Assembly: GCA_041488235.1 (NCBI GenBank)
Contig: JBGPOW010000076.1
Location: 1 to 17,817, forward strand
Reading direction: 5' to 3'
DNA: 17,817 nt
Source: DP-19 sp041488235
GTDB lineage: Bacteria > Desulfobacterota > Binatia > UTPRO1
Below, one piece after another: positions 7,219 to 12,541 of the stretch; the first letter of the stretch is position 1; every line of letters begins with the position of its first letter. The notes under the pieces were generated by a model that was not told the DNA's origin, made no database searches, and saw nothing but the letters and a program-made list of their open reading frames with translations. The position numbers were made by a program, and so were the translations under genes.

Positions 7219-7362
7219 GCGACGGAGCGGGGGATCGGCGCAGCGCGCATAAAGAGCGAGCCATTACGGTCTTTACCCCGCTACGGAATACGGAACGTCT
7301 AATTCATGCCCCGTGCCCTGCGCGAGCGATCCTCGCGCGGAGCCGATTCCCCGCTCCGTCGC
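7219..7362 (-). repeat. Stem-loop element, copy 2 (inverted)
   Basis: Reverse-oriented copy: core 7240-7341 (102 bases) matches copy 1 at 98/102. The 21-base arms, 7219-7239 and 7342-7362, pair at 20 of 21 positions plus one wobble or mismatch. Arms differ from copy 1 mostly in compensated pairs. The bases just outside (7363-7395, read in reverse) resemble the bases before copy 1, including CGAAGA and GTCGTTGC, so both descend from one longer unit. ATG 7264 opens MARSLCALRRSPAPSHHRCA, ending at 7202. The element lies 32 bases beyond the stop of the convergent minus-strand lipoprotein gene. Confidence 0.9.
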
Positions 7363-7394
7363 GCAACGACCTCTTCGCGTAACGACGGCGCGCG

Positions 7395-7880
7395 CTAACG
7401 CGGGATGCGAACGGTGTCCTGCGGCGCGTTCGCGGGGAGCTCCGTGCGCACGGCGTCGGGCGCGACCGGCGCGCGGTCGAGGCTGAGCACGTAGTTCGGC
7501 TCTGCGCGGGCGACGAAAGGCTCGTGGCCGTACTCCTCGGCGGCACGGAACACGTTCGCGTCGGGCGCGATCCGAAGACGGTATGCGCCGCGCTCGCCGG
7601 GAACGGGCGTGAGTGCGGTCGCGTGGTATTTGATGTTCAGATGATCGAGCGAGGGGACGCCGAAGCGCAGATAGCCCTGGGTGATGCTCATTGCGGGAGC
7701 GACGGCGCGCTCGCCCTCCGGCGTGAAGTGGAGGACGAGCTCGCCGTCGACGAATCCGTGATGCGTGAAGCCGCCGCCCGGCGCACCCGCCACAACCGGC
7801 GTCCGCGTCGTGACCGTGTGCGTGGTGCACGCGGCGACGAGCGGCAGCAGGGCGGCGGCGAGAGCGACGAGCGGCCGCGT
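7395..7880 (-). CDS. Small lipoprotein resembling a subtilase propeptide domain; no canonical start
   Basis: From the in-frame TAA at 7889-7887 the frame reads a clear lipoprotein signal, RPLVALAAALLPLVAAC, then a mature part of about 140 residues. The region GELVLHFTPEGE to AYRLRIAPDANVF and FVARAEPNYVLSLDR resembles the N-terminal prodomain of subtilisin-like proteases (fervidolysin or I9-like), where an AEPNY-type strand is typical. No protease domain follows, so it may be a stand-alone inhibitor or folding module; that is inference. No ATG, GTG or TTG precedes the signal. I start at ACG 7880 (it would read MRPLVALA...), which has AAGGGG upstream. The first canonical start, GTG 7793, would lose the signal peptide and lipobox. 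A mutated ATG or a sequence error is possible. Confidence 0.55.
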   Translation of the reverse strand, partial: TRPLVALAAALLPLVAACTTHTVTTRTPVVAGAPGGGFTHHGFVDGELVLHFTPEGERAVAPAMSITQGYLRFGVPSLDHLNIKYHATALTPVPGERGAYRLRIAPDANVFRAAEEYGHEPFVARAEPNYVLSLDRAPVAPDAVRTELPANAPQDTVRIPR

Positions 7881-7886
7881 GGGACT

Positions 7887-8627
7887 TTACCCCTTCGCCT
7901 TCTTCAGCTCCTCGTCGATCTGCGCCTTCATGCCGTCGACGGAGCGGTTCTGCAGCACTTTGCCGTTCACGAAGATGCTCGGCGTGCCGCGCACGTCGAC
8001 CTTCGCACCGAGCGCAAGATCGGCGTCGATCTGCTTCTTCACGTCGTCGGAGCTGCGGTCGGCCTCGAACTTCTTCATGTCGAGCCCGATCTTCTCGGCG
8101 ATGCCCTTGATCGTGTCGGGCGAGAGGTTGCGGCCCTGCTTGTAGAGCTCGTCGTGCATCTCCCAGAACTTCCCTTGCTTGCCGGCGGCGAGGGCGGCCT
8201 CGGCGGCGGGCTCGGCGTTCGGGTGGATCTGGCGCAGCGGGAACTGCTTCATGACGAACTTCACTTCCGTCGGCTTGTACTGCTTCAACGCCTCGTCGAC
8301 GATGGTGATCGCCTGAGCGCAGAACGGGCATTGAAAGTCGGAGAACATCGTCACGGTCACCGGGGCGGCCTTCTCGCCGCGCACCGCCGAGTCGGCGAGC
8401 GGAATCTCGTAGACCTTGTTCGGGTCGGCGGCCGGACGAGCCGCGGGCGCCGCGGGACCGGCGTTCACCTTGGCGAGGATCTGCGCCTGGTCCTTCTCCA
8501 TCTTCTCGAGCTTCGCCAAAATCTCTTTTTGCGTCGTTTGGACGGCTTCGACGTCGCTCTTCTGGGCACATCCCGGAGCCACGAGCGCGAGCGCCAACGC
8601 CGCGGTACCGATCGTACGAATTCGCAT
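7887..8627 (-). CDS. DsbA-like thioredoxin-fold lipoprotein (CPFC)
   Basis: A 246-residue thiol:disulfide oxidoreductase of the DsbA / Thioredoxin_4 type, predicted to be anchored by lipid in the periplasm. The signal runs to lipobox VAPGC (Cys 20). Residues 25-56 are a charged heptad-like helix (VEAVQTTQKEILAKLEKMEK), likely a coiled coil for spacing or dimer formation. The catalytic motif FQCPFCAQ is at Cys 100 and Cys 103. RGTPSIFVNG supplies the cis-proline loop near residue 212. ATG 8627 has AGGAGG at 9-base spacing, so the start is firm; the longer open frame upstream is a shadow of the neighbour. It is a close paralogue of the next gene upstream, and both share GKQGKFWEMHDEL exactly. 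Its TAA is in the same frame as the following small lipoprotein. Confidence 0.9.
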   Translation of the reverse strand: MRIRTIGTAALALALVAPGCAQKSDVEAVQTTQKEILAKLEKMEKDQAQILAKVNAGPAAPAARPAADPNKVYEIPLADSAVRGEKAAPVTVTMFSDFQCPFCAQAITIVDEALKQYKPTEVKFVMKQFPLRQIHPNAEPAAEAALAAGKQGKFWEMHDELYKQGRNLSPDTIKGIAEKIGLDMKKFEADRSSDDVKKQIDADLALGAKVDVRGTPSIFVNGKVLQNRSVDGMKAQIDEELKKAKG

Positions 8628-8683
8628 GAGCAAAATCCTCCTGTGTGTTCTGTGGTGAAACGACGGAGCCGAGCGCTGCGCGC

Positions 8684-9322
8684 TCAGCCCGACTTGTTCT
8701 TGAGTTCTTCCTCGATCATGGCCTTGAAGCCCGCCAGGGAGCGGGTCTGCGCGATCCGGCCGTTGATGAAGAAGGTCGGCGTGCCGCGCACACCGGCGAC
8801 CTTCCCTTGCCTGACCTCGACGTCGAGCTGCTGCTTGACGGCGGGTGAATCCATGTCGGCCTCGAACTTGGAAACGTTCAAGCGCAGCCTCTCGGCGATC
8901 GCGCGGATCGCCGACGGCGAGAGATTGCCCGACTGCGCGAAGAGCTCGTCGTGCATTTCCCAGAACTTCCCCTGCTTGCCGGCGGCGAGCGCCGCGCGCG
9001 CGGCCGGGTCGGCATTGGGATGCATCGGCAGCGGGAAGTTCTTGTAGGCGAACCTGACGTCTTTTGGATACGCCGCGAGCACTTGATCGACGAGCCCCTT
9101 CGCCTGGGCGCAATAGGGGCATTGAAAGTCGGAAAACTCGACGATCGTGACGGGAGCACTTTGCGGCCCGCGAATGCTCGTCTCCGTGAGTGGGATCTCC
9201 CGGACGGGCTCGGCGGCGGCGGCGCGCGTCTGGACGCAGGCCGGTGCCGCAAGAATCAGCGCCGCGGTACAGAGCGAAAGCCATCGCGACCGCGCGCCCC
9301 GGCGATGCGCAGGTGGGGCCAT
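8684..9322 (-). CDS. DsbA-like thioredoxin-fold lipoprotein (CPYC)
   Basis: A 212-residue paralogue of the downstream gene, without the coiled-coil insert. The signal LSLCTAALILAAPAC ends in a lipobox-like Cys 29. The catalytic motif FQCPYCAQ is at Cys 68 and Cys 71, and RGTPTFFINGR is the cis-proline loop. Between them lies the helical DsbA insertion, including GKQGKFWEMHDELFAQSGNLS. It probably makes or isomerises disulfides in exported proteins. A role in handling cysteines of the c-type cytochromes encoded nearby is possible but not shown. I chose ATG 9322 because it begins an Arg-rich n-region directly before the hydrophobic stretch; no clear ribosome site precedes it. A candidate promoter lies at 9368-9397, and 56 bases separate it from the next DsbA gene. 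Confidence 0.88.
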   Translation of the reverse strand: MAPPAHRRGARSRWLSLCTAALILAAPACVQTRAAAAEPVREIPLTETSIRGPQSAPVTIVEFSDFQCPYCAQAKGLVDQVLAAYPKDVRFAYKNFPLPMHPNADPAARAALAAGKQGKFWEMHDELFAQSGNLSPSAIRAIAERLRLNVSKFEADMDSPAVKQQLDVEVRQGKVAGVRGTPTFFINGRIAQTRSLAGFKAMIEEELKNKSG

Positions 9323-9363
9323 CGGGTTGCGGCGCCGTCTGCTGAGGGGCCGGAGGGTCACAG

Positions 9364-9397
9364 CGCTACAGTAGCGATCGTTCGCCCGGTATTTCAA
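9364..9397 (-). promoter_or_regulatory. Candidate promoter with palindrome before the DsbA pair
   Basis: On the minus strand TTGAAA (9397-9392), an 18-base spacer and TACTGT (9373-9368) form a plausible promoter overlapping the plsC-like stop. The -10 lies in a perfect odd palindrome CGCTACAGTAGCG (9364-9376), which could be an operator. The same TACTGT with 18-base spacing occurs at 3213-3242. Confidence 0.3.
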
Positions 9398-10182
9398 GCC
9401 GGGGACGCCGGCTCCGCCAAGCGCGCCGCGACGATCGCACGTACCTCGTCGCGCAACCGTGTCCGGTCGTCGTACGTGAGGTCGGCCGTGGGAATCGGGG
9501 GCTCGACGAAGATGTCGCATTCGCCGGGAACGATGGAGAGGTAACCGCCCTTGGGCATGATCGCCGCCGTACCGCGACAAACGATCGGGACGACCGGAAT
9601 CTTCATGAAAATGGCGGCGGCGAAGGGTCCTTTCTTGAAGGGCAGCAGGGCGCCGTCGCGCGAGCGTGTCCCTTCCGGGAAGATGATGAGCGAGCAGCGC
9701 TCCTCGACCGCGACGCGGTTCAGCAGCTGGATCGCCTCGAGCGGGTTGTCGCGGTCGACAGGCACCATCCCCATCGTGCGCAGCACCGTGCCGAGGACCG
9801 GCTCGGAGAAGAGCTCGCGCTTGGCGACGAAGCGGTTGTGGCCGGGGAGATAGCCGAGCAATGCCGCGATGTCGAAGTGGCTCTGGTGGTTCGGCGCGAA
9901 GATGTACGGACCCGGCCCCGTCAGATGCTCGAGTCCGTGGACGCGGACGCGGACGCCGCACGCGCGCGCCAGGTTGCGCGCCGAGATCTTCGCGAACTCC
10001 CAGGCGACCGCCTTCGACGGCAGCACGCGGTGCAACACCACCGCGATCGAGCCCATCGAGAAGAGCATGCCGCGGAAGATGAACCGGTTCAGGACGGCGC
10101 GGATGCGTTGCCGTTCCGCATCCGCGGCGTCGGCGACGAGCGTCGAGTCGTGCGACGAGGGGGCCATGCGCCGCCGGAACAT
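9394..10182 (-). CDS. plsC: 1-acyl-sn-glycerol-3-phosphate acyltransferase family protein (PlsC-like)
   Basis: A 262-residue membrane-associated acyltransferase of the PlsC/LPLAT family, which transfers a fatty acyl group to lysophosphatidic acid or a related lysolipid in phospholipid synthesis. Motif I is NHQSHFD (His 99 and Asp 104, the HX4D catalytic pair). Motif II is visible around FVAKRELF, motif III is FPEGTRSRDG (from about 168), and motif IV is IPVVPIV. A hydrophobic segment near 40-55 probably docks it on the inner membrane. Start choice is uncertain: ATG 10182 and ATG 10167 are both possible, TTG 10206 is less likely, and none has a good ribosome site. The gene is the first in the minus-strand cluster, 71 bases before the DsbA-like pair. 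The exact acyl acceptor cannot be read from sequence. Confidence 0.88.
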   Translation of the reverse strand: MFRRRMAPSSHDSTLVADAADAERQRIRAVLNRFIFRGMLFSMGSIAVVLHRVLPSKAVAWEFAKISARNLARACGVRVRVHGLEHLTGPGPYIFAPNHQSHFDIAALLGYLPGHNRFVAKRELFSEPVLGTVLRTMGMVPVDRDNPLEAIQLLNRVAVEERCSLIIFPEGTRSRDGALLPFKKGPFAAAIFMKIPVVPIVCRGTAAIMPKGGYLSIVPGECDIFVEPPIPTADLTYDDRTRLRDEVRAIVAARLAEPASPA

Positions 10183-10243
10183 ACGTGCGCGGCCGGCAGC
10201 AGACAAGCCATTCCCAGTTCACCTGCGATTCCGGTGTGCATCC

Positions 10244-10365
10244 GCCTCGTCCAAGTTGCGAGCCAGACGAGGCGCGAGGGAAGTGAGCAGCGCAGGCGTA
10301 GCAGCGCTACGCCGAGCAGCGGAGCGACCGAGCAACGAAGTATGGCGACGCAAATTGGCCGAGGC
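10244..10365. repeat. Palindromic element with 17-base terminal inverted repeats
   Basis: The left end 10244-10260 (GCCTCGTCCAAGTTGCG) and right end 10349-10365 (CGCAAATTGGCCGAGGC) are inverted repeats matching at 15/17. Inside is a perfect hairpin, GGCGTAGC-AGC-GCTACGCC (10295-10313). A second eight-base pair is formed by GCCTCGTC (10244) and GACGAGGC (10266-10273). Several GAGC-type units fill the rest. At 122 bases with no coding potential, it has the look of a REP- or MITE-like dispersed element, placed in the divergent gap between the acyltransferase and radical SAM genes. Confidence 0.6.
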
Positions 10366-10407
10366 GCGCCTTGCGTCCGGGGCGACCCGCATCTAAGTCA
10401 TGAAGGG

Positions 10408-11760
10408 ATGCGGATCCATCTGATCTCGCCGACGCATTACAACTCGGACGGTTCGCTCCACAAGACGACGCGCTATTGGACGAGCGCGCTCACGCTGCCC
10501 TACCTGAAAGCGATCACGCCCCCCGAGCACGAGGTATCGTTCGTCGACGAGCTCTTCCATGACGTGAATCTCGACGAACCATGCGACGTCGTCGGCATCA
10601 CGGCGATGGGACCGCAGATCGCACGCGCCTACGATCTCGCGGCGGAGTTCCGCCGCCGCGGCCGCAAGGTCGTCCTCGGCGGCACGTGGGTGACGCTCAC
10701 CGCCGAGGAGTCGCTGCGGCACTGCGACGCGGTGGTCGCGGGCGAGGCGGAGAGCGTGTGGGCCGACGTCCTCGCCGATCTGGCAGCCGGGCGGAGCCGC
10801 GGCATCTACCGCGCCGACGGCTGGAGCTCGCTCGCCGGGATGGCGAGCTTCGATTACCTCACCTTGCCGCTCCTCAAGCGCGACGCCTTCAAGTCGAGCG
10901 CGCTCTACCGCATGTACTTCCACTGGCCGGTGATCTTCTCCCGCGGCTGTCCGCATCCCTGCGAGTACTGCGCGGTGCAGACCTACTACCAGCGCTCGTT
11001 TCGTACGCGTCCCGTCGACGACGTCATGGGGGATCTGCGGACGATCCAGCGCCACGGCGGCAACCGCATCCTCTTTCTCGACGACAACCCGATCGCGCAC
11101 CCCGAGAAGGCGAAGGAGCTCTTCCGGGCGATGATCCCGCTCAAGGTGAAGTGGGCGTCGCAGTCGACGATCAACATCGCGCGCGATCCCGAGCTTCTCG
11201 ACCTCGCGGCGCGGAGCGGTTGCGTCAGCCTCTCGATCGGCCTCGAGAGCATCAACGAGGAAAGTCTCGCCGGCGTGCGCAAGGACTTCAACCAAGCGCC
11301 GCGCTTTCGCGAGGACATCGCCAAGCTGCGCGCGCGCGGCATCCAGGTGATCGCGCTCATCATGGTCGGCCTCGACGGCGACACCCCCGACACCTTCAGC
11401 CGCACCCTTCAGTTTCTCGTCGAGAGCAAGATCTCCTTCCTGAAGCTCTTCACGCCGTGCCCCTATCCAGGGACGAAGTACCACGCGGAGATGCAGAAGG
11501 CGGGACGCATCCTCGACGGCAATTGGGCGCGCTACGACTACGGCTCGCCGCTCATCCGGCCGTCGGGCATGACGGCGGACGAGATGCTCGACGGCTTCAA
11601 GTACGTGTACGAGGGCTTCTACTCCGTCCGCAACATCCTGCGCCGGTTTACGCCGCCGCCGCCCGGCCAGCTCCTCGAGAGCCTCGCGTACATCGTCGCC
11701 AACTTGAAGGTGAACCGGTATCTGCGCTCGCACGAGCGCGCGTGGGCGACGATTTCGTAG
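10408..11760 (+). CDS. B12-binding domain radical SAM enzyme
   Basis: A 450-residue protein with an N-terminal cobalamin-binding-like Rossmann domain (CDVVGITAMGPQIARAYDLA, then RKVVLGGTWVTLTAEE) and a radical SAM barrel. The cluster motif is CPHPCEYC (Cys 181, Cys 185, Cys 188), followed by FLDDNPIAHPEKAKELF, CVSLSIGLESINEESL and the late strand FTPCPYPGTKYH. This arrangement is that of the BchE/HpnP-like group, which cleaves S-adenosylmethionine to start radical methylation, cyclisation or similar chemistry. The classic DXHXXG B12 loop is not obvious, so cobalamin use is not certain. The start at ATG 10408 gives MRIHLISPTHYN, the usual beginning of the B12 fold; ATG 10400 is out of frame. 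It stands alone between a divergent gene and the act operon, so the substrate is unknown. Confidence 0.87.
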   Translation: MRIHLISPTHYNSDGSLHKTTRYWTSALTLPYLKAITPPEHEVSFVDELFHDVNLDEPCDVVGITAMGPQIARAYDLAAEFRRRGRKVVLGGTWVTLTAEESLRHCDAVVAGEAESVWADVLADLAAGRSRGIYRADGWSSLAGMASFDYLTLPLLKRDAFKSSALYRMYFHWPVIFSRGCPHPCEYCAVQTYYQRSFRTRPVDDVMGDLRTIQRHGGNRILFLDDNPIAHPEKAKELFRAMIPLKVKWASQSTINIARDPELLDLAARSGCVSLSIGLESINEESLAGVRKDFNQAPRFREDIAKLRARGIQVIALIMVGLDGDTPDTFSRTLQFLVESKISFLKLFTPCPYPGTKYHAEMQKAGRILDGNWARYDYGSPLIRPSGMTADEMLDGFKYVYEGFYSVRNILRRFTPPPPGQLLESLAYIVANLKVNRYLRSHERAWATIS

Positions 11761-11820
11761 ACGCGCGCCCAGCACGCGACGACGCGTTGCAAGTGTCGCG
11801 CGTGACATTAGTCGGGCTGT

Positions 11821-11847
11821 CGCGCTGATCAATGTCTTTTCAGCGCG
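11821..11847 (+). terminator. Hairpin after the radical SAM gene
   Basis: CGCGCTGA (11821-11828) and TCAGCGCG (11840-11847) are perfect eight-base arms around an 11-base loop, 60 bases beyond the radical SAM stop and 43 before actA. The only T run (TTTT) is in the loop, so it is not a classic intrinsic terminator. It may end transcription with Rho or act as an operator of the act operon. Confidence 0.35.
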
Positions 11848-11854
11848 TGACCGC

Positions 11855-11882
11855 TTGCCCCCGGCGTAACGCGCTGTACCAT
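11855..11882 (+). promoter_or_regulatory. Weak candidate promoter of the act operon
   Basis: TTGCCC (11855-11860), a 16-base spacer and TACCAT (11877-11882) match the consensus at 4/6 each. The predicted start would be almost at the GTG of actA, giving a near-leaderless mRNA, in keeping with the lack of a ribosome site there. Confidence 0.2.
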
Positions 11883-11890
11883 GTGGCGCC

Positions 11891-12541
11891 GTGCCTCAGG
11901 TGTTCCACCGCAGCACGAACACGTTCGCCAAAGTCAGCATTTTCGGGGCACTGTTCTTCATCGCCGGCGCGACGTACGGGCTCGCGCTGATCAATCGCTC
12001 GGCGTACGTCACCGAGGCGGGCGTCGCGCGCGAGCAGCCGATCCAGTTCAGCCACCGCCATCATGCCGGTGAGCTCGGCATCGACTGTCGCTACTGTCAC
12101 ACGACCGTCGAGCGCACCGCCTCCGCCGGCATGCCGCCGACGCAGACCTGCATGAATTGCCACGCGCAGATCTGGGTCGACAGCCCGATGCTGGAGCCGG
12201 TACGCGCCAGCTATCGCACCGACACCTCGATTCGCTGGTGGCGGGTGCACGATCTTCCCGACTACGTCTACTTCAACCATTCCATTCACGTGCAGAAGGG
12301 CATCGGCTGCGCCACCTGTCACGGCCGCGTCGATCGCATGAACCTCACGTGGCAGGAGGCGTCGCTGCAGATGGAATGGTGCCTCGACTGCCACCGCGCA
12401 CCCGAGCGCTTCGTCCGCCCACGCGCGGAAGTCTTCAACATGGCGTGGGAGCCGCCGCCGAACCAGCTCGACGTCGGCCGCGAGCTCGTCCGCGCCTACA
12501 AGATCCAACGCCTCACGGATTGCTACACCTGCCACCGATGA
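11891..12541 (+). CDS. actA: Alternative complex III, pentaheme cytochrome c subunit ActA
   Basis: A 216-residue periplasmic pentaheme cytochrome anchored by one N-terminal helix (residues 13-35, KVSIFGALFFIAGATYGLAL). Five CXXCH heme sites begin at Cys 66, 87, 140, 164 and 211 (CRYCH, CMNCH, CATCH, CLDCH, CYTCH), the number expected of ActA. In alternative complex III, which replaces cytochrome bc1, ActA passes electrons from the ActB iron-sulfur clusters toward ActE and the terminal oxidase. The start is GTG 11891, which gives the short n-region usual for the family; ATG 11881 is out of frame. There is no clear ribosome site. The TGA overlaps the ATG of actB (ATGA). The product needs the cytochrome c maturation system, not seen in this window. 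Confidence 0.95.
   Translation: MPQVFHRSTNTFAKVSIFGALFFIAGATYGLALINRSAYVTEAGVAREQPIQFSHRHHAGELGIDCRYCHTTVERTASAGMPPTQTCMNCHAQIWVDSPMLEPVRASYRTDTSIRWWRVHDLPDYVYFNHSIHVQKGIGCATCHGRVDRMNLTWQEASLQMEWCLDCHRAPERFVRPRAEVFNMAWEPPPNQLDVGRELVRAYKIQRLTDCYTCHR

Noticed and set aside
6869..7362. CRISPR array or retron
   Set aside because: Only two large inverted units with no regular short direct repeats and spacers, and no cas or reverse transcriptase gene in the window.
6810..7394. Insertion sequence remnant
   Set aside because: No transposase fragment can be read in any frame, and the ends of the copies are not constant as insertion-sequence ends would be.
8671..8685. Small hairpin GAGCGC-TGC-GCGCTC at the end of the second DsbA-like gene as a terminator
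   Set aside because: Six-base stem without a T run, overlapping the stop codon; such short GC stems are expected by chance at this composition.
8628..9284. Extension of the first DsbA-like gene to a 465-residue frame, and of the second to 512 residues
   Set aside because: The extra parts are out-of-frame shadows of the neighbouring DsbA-like and acyltransferase genes; signal peptides mark the true starts.
12157..12537. Extension of the actB frame upstream to 12157 (1112-residue frame)
   Set aside because: The upstream part overlaps the pentaheme ActA in another frame and is Arg/His-rich nonsense; the ATGA overlap at 12538 gives the sensible start.
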